Source: Halobacillus litoralis (lineage in GTDB: Bacteria; Bacillota; Bacilli; Bacillales; Halobacillaceae). Taken from it: a stretch of 64,000 nt of DNA. The number at the start of each line of letters is the position of its first letter. The stretch's first letter is position 1. The translations under genes and the position numbers were made by a program. Shown here one piece after another: positions 45,677 through 55,930 of this stretch. Where the stretch lies: the NCBI RefSeq assembly GCF_009856445.1, contig NZ_WMFA01000011.1, positions 1 to 64,000 of the forward strand, read 5' to 3'. The notes under the pieces were generated by a model. It saw nothing but the letters and a program-made list of their open reading frames with translations. It had not been told where the DNA came from and searched no databases.

Positions 45677-45835
45677 AAATAGCCTCCTTACAATAAACGT
45701 GCCATACGGATGTATTCCGTTCCGAATTGTGATTTAGTTGTCTATAATGATACCATGTAAAACATCCTTTTGGCTAAAATATTTCAAATTTATTATCATA
45801 TTGACAAAAAATTCAAGCACAAAGGAGAGACGACT

Positions 45836-46639
45836 ATGATTGATGGTCACATCCATACCCCATATTGCCCACATGGATCTTCAGATACACTTAAAAGTTA
45901 CATTGAACAAGCCATAAAATGCGGGTATCATTCCATGACATTCACAGAACACGCACCGCTGCCCTCAACGTTTGAAGACCCCGTGCCGGAAAAAGATAGC
46001 GGGATGTCTTTAAACCAAGTGGAAGAATATTTAAAAGAAATCGATCAATTAAAAGCAGCATACAAAAAGGATATTCATATTAAGAAAGGATTTGAAGTTG
46101 ACTATATCGAAGGGTATGAAAAAGAGGTGGAAAGCTTCCTCCATACTTATGGTCCCTCTCTTGATGACAGCATCCTATCCGTTCACTTTTTACAAGGACA
46201 AAGCCGGTGGTACTGTATCGATTACAGCCCGGACACGTATAGAGAAGCCCTTCATGATTTTGGCGGGGTCGACCAACTTTATGAGGCCTACTACAAAACA
46301 CTTACCCGATCGGTTCTCAGTGATTTAGGTGAATACAAGCCGTCCAGGATTGGTCATATGACACTTGTAAAGAAGTTCCAGGAACTCTATCCCGCACCGG
46401 CTAATTGGGAAGAGCTGGCTCATTCATTTCTCAAACTTGTTAAGGATCGAGGATACACCCTTGATTATAACGGTGCAGGAGTTGTGAAAGAGCATTGCAA
46501 AGAGACTTATCCGCCATTAAAAATGGCACGAAAAGCCTCTTCGATGGGTATACCTTTAATCTATGGTTCTGATGCTCATACGTCATCAGGTCTGGGGCAA
46601 GGATATAGCTCTGTCGATTCTCAGATTCTCAAGCTTTAG
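45836..46639 (+). CDS. hisJ: Histidinol-phosphatase (PHP family)
   Basis: Dephosphorylates histidinol phosphate in histidine biosynthesis. The 267-residue PHP-type enzyme has metal ligands in MIDGHIHTPYCPHG, MTFTEHAPLP, the SVHFL His, RIGHMTL and the C-terminal YGSDAHTSSGLGQGY. No other his genes are present, which is normal for this locus in Bacillus. The ATG at 45836 follows AAAGGAGA; the frame to 45770 is an extension. A TATAAT at 45743-45748 may be its -10. Its end overlaps convergent refZ by 11 bases. Confidence 0.93.
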   Translation: MIDGHIHTPYCPHGSSDTLKSYIEQAIKCGYHSMTFTEHAPLPSTFEDPVPEKDSGMSLNQVEEYLKEIDQLKAAYKKDIHIKKGFEVDYIEGYEKEVESFLHTYGPSLDDSILSVHFLQGQSRWYCIDYSPDTYREALHDFGGVDQLYEAYYKTLTRSVLSDLGEYKPSRIGHMTLVKKFQELYPAPANWEELAHSFLKLVKDRGYTLDYNGAGVVKEHCKETYPPLKMARKASSMGIPLIYGSDAHTSSGLGQGYSSVDSQILKL

Positions 46640-47228
46640 CAAGCTCCTGGACGGAACGATGATCGTTCATAAGTCCACTATACATGTCTACAAAGTGATT
46701 GAGAGAAGCATCTGTAATAAACGGATCTTTAAATTCATGTGGCATCATGAACGGAGCATTTAAGAGTCCTTTTAATTGAAGCAGGCATAATTTTTCTTTG
46801 AATGTCACATCAATGTGGGAGTTTTTATGAAAAAGGATTTGGGTAAGCAAGTGATTCTCTTTCGCCAGGTAAGTGACGAGCATTTCTCTTGCAAACGTCG
46901 TGTTTAACGTCAGCTCCCTATTTAACAAACAGGATAGTTGATAATTGGACTGTTTATAATGTAGAATTTTTTTCACTAATTCATTTAGACGATATTCGCC
47001 TTCTGAGGGTTGCTCGTTTTCCAGCATTTCAAGATAAGGCTCAAAATAGCTGACAGCGAGCGATTCAAAAAGGCCTTGCTTGCTCTTAAAGTAGTAATGG
47101 ATCAGCGAGACATTGACATTAGCTGCCTTCGCGATATCCCGGACAGATGTTCCATTGAAACCTTGGCTGTAAAAAAGGCGGCAGGCTACATCTAACACTT
47201 TGTCACGCGTTACGTTTGGTCGGCTCAT
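46629..47228 (-). CDS. refZ: Sporulation-associated TetR-type regulator RefZ
   Basis: 199-residue TetR-fold DNA-binding protein; in B. subtilis RefZ binds sites near the chromosome arms and helps time FtsZ-ring repositioning at the onset of sporulation. The helix-turn-helix is TSVRDIAKAANVNVSLIHYYFKSKQGLFESL (about 26-58). The C-terminal domain is all-helical. The position between hisJ and ytsP matches B. subtilis yttP. A 25-bp near-palindrome lies 70 bases upstream in the divergent gap. Confidence 0.9.
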   Translation of the reverse strand: MSRPNVTRDKVLDVACRLFYSQGFNGTSVRDIAKAANVNVSLIHYYFKSKQGLFESLAVSYFEPYLEMLENEQPSEGEYRLNELVKKILHYKQSNYQLSCLLNRELTLNTTFAREMLVTYLAKENHLLTQILFHKNSHIDVTFKEKLCLLQLKGLLNAPFMMPHEFKDPFITDASLNHFVDMYSGLMNDHRSVQELAKA

Positions 47229-47298
47229 TATTTTTCCCCCTCAGGAAAGGATTCTCTATATTTGTTGGATTTCCTGCTTGCAATCGTCCATCAAATAC

Positions 47299-47323
47299 CG
47301 ACAGAAAACTCTAGTTTTTGTCG
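47299..47323. promoter_or_regulatory. 25-bp near-palindrome between refZ and ytsP
   Basis: The arms CGACAGAAAACT and AGTTTTTGTCG are inverse except for one missing base. It lies 28 bases before the ytsP start and 71 before the refZ start. RefZ is a TetR-type dimer, so a RefZ operator or RefZ-binding motif is the obvious candidate. Confidence 0.5.
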
Positions 47324-47350
47324 AATACTATATGCTCAGGAGGTATCAAG

Positions 47351-47830
47351 ATGTTTCAAGCGACTTCTTACTCAGGTTCAAAAAATGAAAAATATGATTT
47401 GGTCATCAAACAATTAAAGGCTCTTATTGAGGACGAGCCGGATCAAATCGCTAACTTATCCAATGCATCCTCTCTCCTCAACCAATTCTTAGATGATGTG
47501 AATTGGGTCGGCTTCTATTTGTGGAAAGAAGACCAGCTCGTTCTTGGGCCTTTCCAGGGCCTTCCCGCATGTGTTCGAATCCCATCAGGCAAAGGGGTTT
47601 GTGGTACAGCCGTAGCCGATAACGAAGTTCAGCGCATTGAAGATGTCCATGCGTTTCCAGGTCATATCGCATGTGATGCCGCAAGCCAATCTGAAATAGT
47701 CGTTCCCATTTTAAAAGATGGTGAAATTTTCGGTGTCCTTGATATCGACAGCCCTTCCAAAGGAAGATTTGATGAAGTGGATGAGGAGAAATTGATCGAA
47801 TTCGTACAAACCTTACAAAAATACATTTAA
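47351..47830 (+). CDS. ytsP: Free methionine-(R)-sulfoxide reductase (GAF type)
   Basis: 159-residue single GAF domain of the fRMsr type, which reduces free methionine-R-sulfoxide. The three family cysteines are present: GLPACVRIPSGKGVCGTAV and HIACDAASQSEIVVP. GVLDIDSPSKGRFDEVD closes the fold. The ATG at 47351 follows AGGAGG; the frame to 47318 is an extension. It is divergent from refZ and convergent with the GGDEF gene, as in B. subtilis. Confidence 0.92.
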   Translation: MFQATSYSGSKNEKYDLVIKQLKALIEDEPDQIANLSNASSLLNQFLDDVNWVGFYLWKEDQLVLGPFQGLPACVRIPSGKGVCGTAVADNEVQRIEDVHAFPGHIACDAASQSEIVVPILKDGEIFGVLDIDSPSKGRFDEVDEEKLIEFVQTLQKYI

Positions 47831-47833
47831 CAC

Positions 47834-47874
47834 AAAGAAGCCGCTGGAGCAGAAAACACTCCAGCGGCTTCTTT
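47834..47874. terminator. Bidirectional terminator, ytsP / GGDEF gene
   Basis: A 16-base stem, AAAGAAGCCGCTGGAG with CTCCAGCGGCTTCTTT, loop of nine. It lies exactly between the two converging stops. Confidence 0.9.
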
Positions 47875-47875
47875 G

Positions 47876-49759
47876 TCAGCTTCTTTCTTTTATTGGATGA
47901 GCCGTTACAATTCGATTTCTTCCTGAACTTTTGGCTTTATATAAAGCTTGATCCGCCTGTTGGACAATTTGTTTCCGAGTAGGTCTGACCCATTCTGCCT
48001 TCCACGGAGCAATCCCACAGGAAACAGTTACAGCAGGGGAAGTAGACATCGCTATCTTTTCACGGATCATTTCGGTCAAATCGTGGGCTTTTTCAGATGG
48101 AAGCATCGGAAGGTAAACCGCTAGTTCTTCTCCACCCCACCGTGCAGAAAGACCATGATTCCCTATCACTGCTTTGATAATATCAGCGACCTGACAAATA
48201 ACTTCGTCCCCCACCTGATGACCATAGGTATCATTGATATTCTTAAAATTATCGATATCAAAGAGAATCAAACTACCTTGCTCATCATTTTTGACATGTT
48301 TCTCCACGCATTGGTCTAAATGAACCCTTGAATGAAGTTTGGTTAGATAATCAGTGATGACCGCTTTCTCTAACTTTTCTCTCAGGATTGAATTCGCAAA
48401 AGCAAGCGTAGAATGAGCGACAAGCGATTGCAGAAGTTTGAATGACTCAAACGTAAAAAAATATGGATCTTTCTGGAGGACAATTGCAAGACCGCTGATA
48501 TGTTCGTGGTCTTTCATTGGAACAGCCATCAGAGAACGGTAAGGCAAAACATGTTCGATGGGCTTTGCATCCAAATCACCTATGAAAAGCGGGCCCTCTT
48601 GATGAGATATGGATTCTTTTACATAGTGGATAAGTGGTCTGGAGTCAGACGAAGCGAAATATTCTGTACTCCCCTCTAGAACGTTGGGAATCGCGGGTTC
48701 TTCGTATGTAACAAAACCGACTTCACCCGCATCAAAAGACTGTTGAATTTTATAAGCCATATAACGAATCTTTTCAGTTAATCGCATATTGGAGTTAAGT
48801 TTTTGTGATGTAGAGTTAATCAATTGCAAATCACTATTTAACTTTCTTGATTGCTGATAGAGCTGAGCATTTTCAAGTGCCTTCCCCGCTGTGTTTGCTA
48901 TGAAAATGAAAAATTCGATATCTTTTTTTGGAAAATGTAAATATCCCGGGGTTACAACTTTCAAAACTCCATAAATGCCTTGTTTTCCTTTAAGAGGAGC
49001 GTATAGAATCGATCGCTTTTCTACCAGATGGTCTTCCATTTGTACTTCGCCTGTTAAATAAGCCTGTGTACTTGCACTGGACTCAAAATCAATGTCATAT
49101 GTGAGCTCGCGGACAGGGAGGTCATTATCTTTCGTGTAATCATTCGACAATAATAAATAGTATTGAAAATCCCGATAGGTTTTTCTTAGAGTTTCAATAA
49201 TTTCTTTTAACACACCATCTGTATCGATAGAGGAATGGAAGTGAGAAGTTACTTTGTATAACAACTCGTATTTCTTCTCTTCCTCCATGGACGTGTAAAA
49301 CCCTTCAATCTTTTTAATACATTTCGTAACCTCTGACCCAATCGCATGCAGTAAATCCTCCTGCATATGTATGGCAGCCACTCCCTTCAGAACCAGATAA
49401 CCAAAGACATTTCCCCCAGAGTGTAGTGAGGTGACCCGCAACGAAGACCCCACTTCTTTCACATTTATAATATGTTGTAGGTCGGATTGATTCGGCGTCT
49501 GGGTATATAAATCATGGAGAGAAAAATGACTTCTCAGTGATTCTCTCATGTACCTGTCCTTTGAATGGATTTGAAACCACCCTTTCCATTCATCCAGCAA
49601 ATATATAGCACAAAAAGAGGCACCGGAAAATTTCTTTATTTCATCAGTCAGGTTGACAACAAACTGTTCATACGTATAGGGTGATTCTGAAACAAAATAT
49701 CGGAACAGACGACTTTGCAGTTTTTCCATTCTCTTCTTGATGAGGGATTGGACAATCAT
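47876..49759 (-). CDS. dgcP: GAF-GGDEF protein (DgcP-like)
   Basis: 627-residue cytoplasmic protein with GAF-like domains at about 20-165, 170-320 and 330-455 and a C-terminal GGDEF domain (about 465-625). The GGDEF core shows SLILFDIDNFKNINDTYGHQVGDEV and signature ARWGGEELAVYLP, i.e. GGEEL rather than GGEEF. The RxxD product-inhibition site expected before it is absent (NHGL). It corresponds in place and layout to B. subtilis DgcP, a diguanylate cyclase, so c-di-GMP synthesis without I-site feedback is likely. The ATG at 49759 follows AGGTGA by five bases. Confidence 0.88.
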   Translation of the reverse strand: MIVQSLIKKRMEKLQSRLFRYFVSESPYTYEQFVVNLTDEIKKFSGASFCAIYLLDEWKGWFQIHSKDRYMRESLRSHFSLHDLYTQTPNQSDLQHIINVKEVGSSLRVTSLHSGGNVFGYLVLKGVAAIHMQEDLLHAIGSEVTKCIKKIEGFYTSMEEEKKYELLYKVTSHFHSSIDTDGVLKEIIETLRKTYRDFQYYLLLSNDYTKDNDLPVRELTYDIDFESSASTQAYLTGEVQMEDHLVEKRSILYAPLKGKQGIYGVLKVVTPGYLHFPKKDIEFFIFIANTAGKALENAQLYQQSRKLNSDLQLINSTSQKLNSNMRLTEKIRYMAYKIQQSFDAGEVGFVTYEEPAIPNVLEGSTEYFASSDSRPLIHYVKESISHQEGPLFIGDLDAKPIEHVLPYRSLMAVPMKDHEHISGLAIVLQKDPYFFTFESFKLLQSLVAHSTLAFANSILREKLEKAVITDYLTKLHSRVHLDQCVEKHVKNDEQGSLILFDIDNFKNINDTYGHQVGDEVICQVADIIKAVIGNHGLSARWGGEELAVYLPMLPSEKAHDLTEMIREKIAMSTSPAVTVSCGIAPWKAEWVRPTRKQIVQQADQALYKAKSSGRNRIVTAHPIKERS

Positions 49760-49769
49760 TCGACTCACC

Positions 49770-50091
49770 TATCTTCCCTAACAAACATTTTGAGTATATT
49801 GTACCACTACTTTAATCCCAAAAACGACCTTGAATATGTAAAAATTTATCTTATTACCTGTTTACTATTATATCATTCTAGATTTGTTTGCCTGGAATCA
49901 GCCAACCTTCCCTTTTTCAAACTGCATCTATCAGGAACATCGGCATAAACACCAGAAAAACGATAGGTACGAACCATAATGGGTCCTTTCACCAACATGG
50001 GGATTCCCCCAATAAATATAAAAAATACTATAATCACTATATTTCTACGATCCACTCTTCCATACTCGACACCTTTTTTATTTCCATCCCC
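49770..50091. other. Gap without a supported gene
   Basis: Upstream of the rpsD promoter. Open frames on both strands (for example 49873-50229 minus and 49888-50133 plus) lack ribosome binding sites and recognisable families. I see no clear RNA gene. The GGGGGAATCCCC palindrome near 50000 is short and without context. Confidence 0.5.
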
Positions 50092-50120
50092 TTGACTTCC
50101 GTATCTATAAGGATTACAAT
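50092..50120 (+). promoter_or_regulatory. rpsD sigma-A promoter
   Basis: TTGACT (50092-50097), 17 bases, TACAAT (50115-50120). The predicted start is near 50127, leaving a leader of about 180 bases. Confidence 0.7.
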
Positions 50121-50126
50121 GTTCGT

Positions 50127-50307
50127 TGTGTAAAATAAATGGCAGCCTATGTGAACCACCATTGTCATCATTTTGTTCCTCTCTTTGAGGTGCATCGTGT
50201 AACTCTCTGCTGCTGGGGCGAAGGTGCATGAAAACATAATGAGCAATGATCGAAGGGACACACTGTTTTTATTTTATGCAAAATAAAATAAAAAGGAGGA
50301 AATTCCT
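50127..50307 (+). promoter_or_regulatory. rpsD leader, probable S4 autoregulatory region
   Basis: A 180-base untranslated leader, the length expected for B. subtilis rpsD, where S4 represses its own synthesis by binding the leader. A complementary A/T-rich pair (TTTTATTTTA / AAAATAAAA, 50269-50292) lies right before the ribosome binding site AAAAGGAGG and could mask it. I did not derive the full fold. Confidence 0.5.
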
Positions 50308-50910
50308 ATGGCACGTTACACAGGTCCAACCTGGAAAAAATCACGTCGTTATGGTATTTCTTTAAGCGGAACTGGTAAGGAGCTTGAAAAGCGCCCTTAC
50401 GCTCCTGGACAACACGGTCCAAACCAACGTAAAAAACTATCCGAATTCGGTCTTCAACTACAAGAGAAGCAAAAGCTTCGTTTCATGTACGGTTTGACTG
50501 AGCGTCAATTCCGTCGCTTGTTTGAAGAAGCGGGTAACATGAAAGGGATCCACGGTGAAAACTTCATGATCCTTCTTGAATCCCGTTTGGATAATATCGT
50601 TTACCGTCTAGGTCTAGCTCGTACGCGCAACCAAGCTCGTCAGCTAGTTACTCACGGTCACGTTACAGTAGATGGCGGTCGCGTTGATATCCCATCTTAC
50701 CGCGTAGCTCCTGGTCAAATGATCAGCCTTCGTGAAAAATCTCAAAAGCTTAACGTCGTAGAAGAAGCGATCGAAGTAAACAACTTCGTACCAGAATATC
50801 TTACTTTCGACGAAGACAAGCGTGAAGGAACGTACACTCGTTTCCCTGAGCGTTCTGAGCTTCCTTCTGAAATCAACGAAGCACTTATCGTTGAATTCTA
50901 CTCTCGTTAA
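50308..50910 (+). CDS. rpsD: 30S ribosomal protein S4
   Basis: Primary 16S rRNA-binding protein of the small subunit. The 200 residues show [25 protein letters not shown], the Gly-Pro-rich start, the S4 domain [44 protein letters not shown] and the C-terminal part. There are no zinc cysteines. The codon use is strongly biased towards highly expressed codons (CGT, GTA, CTT). It stands alone from other ribosomal genes, as in B. subtilis. Confidence 0.98.
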   Translation: MARYTGPTWKKSRRYGISLSGTGKELEKRPYAPGQHGPNQRKKLSEFGLQLQEKQKLRFMYGLTERQFRRLFEEAGNMKGIHGENFMILLESRLDNIVYRLGLARTRNQARQLVTHGHVTVDGGRVDIPSYRVAPGQMISLREKSQKLNVVEEAIEVNNFVPEYLTFDEDKREGTYTRFPERSELPSEINEALIVEFYSR

Positions 50911-50934
50911 TATCTGCTCTTGCAGATCAACGAT

Positions 50935-50980
50935 AAAGCGTCTTTGGAATGTTATTTACATTTCAGAGGCGCTTTTTATT
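50935..50980 (+). terminator. rpsD terminator
   Basis: AAAGCGTCTTTGGAATG pairs with CATTTCAGAGGCGCTTT with a few mismatches and is followed by a T-rich run. Confidence 0.75.
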
Positions 50981-51021
50981 TTCATTAAATGGAAAAGGAA
51001 TTACGCTCCTCTAAGTAATCC

Positions 51022-51058
51022 ATAAATAAAGAGGCGGACCACAACGGTCCGCCTCTTT
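51022..51058 (-). terminator. tyrS terminator
   Basis: Perfect 13-base stem, AAAGAGGCGGACC with GGTCCGCCTCTTT, loop of five; the minus strand continues TATTTATGG. Confidence 0.85.
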
Positions 51059-51064
51059 GCTTTG

Positions 51065-52351
<1,287 letters not shown>

Positions 52352-52399
52352 TTAATAGATAGACTTGTGCTAAGGTCTAAGAGATGAATTTTCTGAATA

Positions 52400-52640
52400 C
52401 AAAAAAAGACCTCGCTCCCTGTAAAAAGGGACGAGGTCTCGCGGTACCACCCTTGTTGCACACACGTATCATGTGCCACTCCGATCGATAACGGCATTTC
52501 ACCGTCTTCTGATTCATACCAGAAGAATGCTCCAGGTCGTAATTCAAAAACAACTGTGTACCGACTCTCACCCACCATCGGCTCTCTGAAACAGGGAATT
52601 GTTTTTTACTCCAGTCCTTCAACGCACATATATTCATCTA
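52400..52640 (-). promoter_or_regulatory. Tyrosine-specific T-box riboswitch
   Basis: All parts are legible on the minus strand. Stem I starts GAAGGACTGGAG with AGAGAGCCGATGGTGGGTGA. The specifier codon TAC (Tyr) is at 52541-52539, just before the GACCTGGAGC segment. The T-box motif AAGGGTGGTACCGCG lies at 52452-52438. The terminator GACCTCG...CGAGGTC with seven T lies at 52437-52401. Uncharged tRNA-Tyr should favour the antiterminator and allow tyrS transcription. Confidence 0.95.
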
Positions 52641-52646
52641 CGTATA

Positions 52647-52675
52647 TATTTATCACAACACAACCCAAAAAGCAA
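52647..52675 (-). promoter_or_regulatory. tyrS promoter
   Basis: On the minus strand: TTGCTT (52675-52670), 17 bases, TAAATA (52652-52647) with TG one base before the -10. The predicted start is near 52640, at the 5' end of the T-box. Confidence 0.55.
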
Positions 52676-52717
52676 TAAACCAGGAGGAGAATTATATCCT
52701 ATCTTCCTTGGGTGTGT

Positions 52718-52723
52718 TATAAT
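52718..52723 (+). promoter_or_regulatory. Extended -10 of the PBP gene
   Basis: TGT-TATAAT at 52715-52723, 29 bases before the start codon. There is no good -35; the extended -10 may compensate. It is back to back with the tyrS promoter. Confidence 0.55.
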
Positions 52724-52751
52724 ATTGGTGGATTTTTTAGGAGGTATTATC

Positions 52752-55700
52752 ATGTCTAATAAACCGGAAAACGGGCGAAAAAAGCTGGATATACGCTCTT
52801 TATGGCAGAGTGGCACCATCCAGAAAAATGGCCGGATCACCTATGATGTCGTATGGAACGTCATCTTATTTTTTATCATCATCGGTGTTATCGGGTTATT
52901 CTTCGCAGGTGGTGTAGGCGCCGGCTATTTCGCTTCTCTTGTGAAAGATGAAGAGGTCAGAAGCGAAGAGCAAATGAAAGAAACGATTTATAACTATTCG
53001 GAAACCTCAACCATGTTCTTCAACGATGAAAAAACAGAGATTGGAGATGTCAGGTCGGATCTCTATCGTGAAGAAGTCCAATTAGAGCAGATTAATGAAC
53101 ATTTAAGAAATGCTGTAATTGCGACAGAGGATGAATATTTCGGAGAACACAAAGGTGTGGTTCCGAAAGCGGTCATGCGGGCTGTTGTTCAGGAAGTGAC
53201 CAACTCCTCCGTCAAAACAGGTGGAAGTACCTTGACCCAACAGCTGGTCAAAAACCAAATCCTGACGAACGAAGTATCGTTTGAACGTAAAGCCAAAGAA
53301 ATGCTGCTGGCTTTAAGAATCGAACGATTCCTTGATAAAGATGAGATTTTGGAAGCCTATTTAAACATCGTACCTTTTGGCAGGAATGCGAATGGTCAAA
53401 ATGTGGCAGGCGTACAAACAGCAGCTCAAGGAATTTTTGGAGTGGATGCTAAAGATTTAACATTAGCACAATCCGCTTATATTGCAGGATTACCTCAATC
53501 ACCCTTCGGATATACCCCTTTCTATAATGACGGATCGATAAAAGAACCAGAAAATTTAGAAGCGGGAATCGACCGCATGCACGAAGTTCTTGAACGTATG
53601 CATGAGGCTGAATACATCACTCAGGCAGAGTATGATGAAGCGATGAAGTTCGAGATTAATGAAGAAACATTAACAGATCCAAAAGCTACGGTTCTGGGTA
53701 CTTATCCTGCTATTAACCAGGAAGTCCAAGGTAGAGCGAAAGCACTCATTAAAGATCACTTAATGAAAGAAAACGGTCATACCGAAAAAGACCTTGCAGA
53801 AGACGACGAGTTAAGTGAGGAATATGAGACGATGGCAGAGCGTGAACTTTCTGCCGGAGGATACCAGATTCATACCACACTAGACAAAGAAGTCTATGAT
53901 GCTATGCAGAAAGTGAGAGATTCCTATACTGAAGGTAACTGGCCATGGGGTAAAGAAACGGTCTTGAACAGTGAAGGGGAGAAGGTCAAGGTTGATTCGC
54001 CTCTCCAGCTGGGAAGTATAATTATTGAAAACTCCACAGGCAAGATTTATGGTTTCATCGGTGGATATGATTTTGAAGAAGAAAACCTCAACCACGCAAC
54101 GCAGGCCCGCCGTTCTAACGGAAGTACCATGAAGCCATTACTGGTCTATGGCCCTAGTTTCGACATGGGGGCAGCTCAGCCTGGTTCTGTAATTGCAGAT
54201 GTTCCTTTTTACTATAATAGCGGGAAGGAAGTTCGTAACTTCTCGAGAAACCATAGAGGGTTTGTCTCTGCACGTTATGCCCTTGCCAAATCATATAACG
54301 TTCCTGCAGTAAAACAATACAAAAAAATTCAATCTCAAAAGCCTGTAGAAAACTATTTAGTTAAAATGGGAATGGAAGAGAATTTAGTTAAAGATGACTA
54401 CACGAATGAGTCAATGGCACTTGGTGGACTTAGGTACGGAATTACAGTAGAAAATAACGTAAACGCTTATGCTACATTTGGAAATAAGGGTAAATTCGTT
54501 GATGCGTATATGATAGAAAAAATAGAAACAAAAGACGGAGATACCATCTATGAACATCAAGCGGAAGAAACAGAAGTGTACAGCCCGCAGGCAGCTTACC
54601 TTACTATTGATGTCATGCGTGATGTATTGGAATATGGAACAGGTTCTAGGGTCCGTGGTTTGCTTTACAATAGAGGCGTCGACTGGGCTGGCAAAACCGG
54701 AACGTCACAATCGACCAGAGATTCCTGGTTTGTAGCGACAAACCCTAATGTTACGGTCGGCATGTGGACTGGTTTTGCAGAAGGAAACATGCAGAACTTA
54801 AACTACAACTCACGTACGCAGGGCTTATGGGCGGACGTTGTCAATGCCGTGTCTGAACTCCGACCAGAATTAATGGTTCCAAAGAACGACTTCCAAAGCC
54901 CGGGTGGTTTGGTGACGCGTTCATATTGCGCCACATCAGGACTGCTGGCCTCTGACCTATGCTCTTCTGTTGGGCTTGCCAAGAGCGATCTATACGATGC
55001 CGACTATGCACCAACAAAAGTAGACGACAGCTTGATCAGCGGTGATTTTGTCCGTGTCAAAGATCAACTGGTCTTAGCAGGTCCGAATACACCTGGTGAA
55101 TTCATTATTGATGGTGGAGGCGTTACTCTCAGCCCTGAATTCTTAGAAGAAAATGGGTACACAAGCTCTGAAGTATTAAAAGAACTCTTGCCGAATTCAG
55201 GCGCATGGTCCAATGTGGCTCTTCCTTCTACGGATAGTATCGGATCGACCGCTTCTTCCATTGATAATGATGGACAGGCACCAGCGGCACCAGGGTCCGT
55301 GAGCGCTAGTGGATCGGCCATTTCCTGGTCACCTTCCTCCAGCAGTGATGTTGTAGGATACCGCGTTTATCGCGCTTCTACACCAGGAGGATCATTCACT
55401 CAAATTGGAAGTACAGTCGACAATTCTCTTGGATTCTCAGGAGGAAGCGGAATTTATGCCGTAAGAGCCGTAGATTACTTCGGTCAGTCTTCGGGATTAT
55501 CCGGAACGACGACTGTAGGAAATCCCGGCGCACCAGAACCTTCAGATGATGAAGGCACCTCCTCTAATAACTCAGGAGGAAATTCAAACTCAGGCAATGA
55601 TTCTTCCAATAGCGGATCTTCCAATGATGGGGACGAAGATTCCAACGATTCGAATGGAAATAATTCTGGGAATGATGAAGGAAATTCAGATGGTGGACAG

Positions 55701-55922
55701 GCAAACGATAGTGAGGGATCTGGAAACAATGATTCTGGAGACAGTGGATCTGGAGACGATAACTCCGAAGGGAACTCCGGTGAGGACTCTGGCGGAGAAG
55801 GATCTGACGATGGCACTGGAGATGGTTCCGGTTCTGACTCTGAAGAGGATTCTGACTCTGGTGACGGGTCAGAAGGTAATGATTCTGGAGCAGATGATGT
55901 ATCAGATTCTCAGGAAAATTAA
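52752..55922 (+). CDS. Class A penicillin-binding protein with FN3 domain and acidic tail
   Basis: 1056-residue bifunctional peptidoglycan synthase. There is a cytoplasmic start, a membrane helix (about 34-60), a GT51 glycosyltransferase (about 85-260; ATEDEYF with catalytic Glu126, GGSTLTQQLVKN at 157-168) and a transpeptidase (about 385-700) with S458-T-M-K461, S514-Y-N516 and K648-T-G650. An FN3-like domain follows (about 843-922). The last 128 residues are almost only Ser, Gly, Asn, Asp and Glu. The ATG at 52752 follows AGGAGG; the frame to 52599 is an extension into the T-box. It lies where B. subtilis has acsA. Confidence 0.95.
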   Translation: MSNKPENGRKKLDIRSLWQSGTIQKNGRITYDVVWNVILFFIIIGVIGLFFAGGVGAGYFASLVKDEEVRSEEQMKETIYNYSETSTMFFNDEKTEIGDVRSDLYREEVQLEQINEHLRNAVIATEDEYFGEHKGVVPKAVMRAVVQEVTNSSVKTGGSTLTQQLVKNQILTNEVSFERKAKEMLLALRIERFLDKDEILEAYLNIVPFGRNANGQNVAGVQTAAQGIFGVDAKDLTLAQSAYIAGLPQSPFGYTPFYNDGSIKEPENLEAGIDRMHEVLERMHEAEYITQAEYDEAMKFEINEETLTDPKATVLGTYPAINQEVQGRAKALIKDHLMKENGHTEKDLAEDDELSEEYETMAERELSAGGYQIHTTLDKEVYDAMQKVRDSYTEGNWPWGKETVLNSEGEKVKVDSPLQLGSIIIENSTGKIYGFIGGYDFEEENLNHATQARRSNGSTMKPLLVYGPSFDMGAAQPGSVIADVPFYYNSGKEVRNFSRNHRGFVSARYALAKSYNVPAVKQYKKIQSQKPVENYLVKMGMEENLVKDDYTNESMALGGLRYGITVENNVNAYATFGNKGKFVDAYMIEKIETKDGDTIYEHQAEETEVYSPQAAYLTIDVMRDVLEYGTGSRVRGLLYNRGVDWAGKTGTSQSTRDSWFVATNPNVTVGMWTGFAEGNMQNLNYNSRTQGLWADVVNAVSELRPELMVPKNDFQSPGGLVTRSYCATSGLLASDLCSSVGLAKSDLYDADYAPTKVDDSLISGDFVRVKDQLVLAGPNTPGEFIIDGGGVTLSPEFLEENGYTSSEVLKELLPNSGAWSNVALPSTDSIGSTASSIDNDGQAPAAPGSVSASGSAISWSPSSSSDVVGYRVYRASTPGGSFTQIGSTVDNSLGFSGGSGIYAVRAVDYFGQSSGLSGTTTVGNPGAPEPSDDEGTSSNNSGGNSNSGNDSSNSGSSNDGDEDSNDSNGNNSGNDEGNSDGGQANDSEGSGNNDSGDSGSGDDNSEGNSGEDSGGEGSDDGTGDGSGSDSEEDSDSGDGSEGNDSGADDVSDSQEN

Positions 55923-55930
55923 ATCATGAA

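Noticed and set aside
49873-50229. 118-codon minus-strand ORF with a hydrophobic stretch upstream of rpsD
   Set aside because: No ribosome binding site, odd composition in its first half, and it overlaps the rpsD promoter and leader.
55484-55816. 110-codon Pro/Ser/Glu-rich ORF opposite the PBP tail
   Set aside because: Antisense reading of the acidic low-complexity tail.
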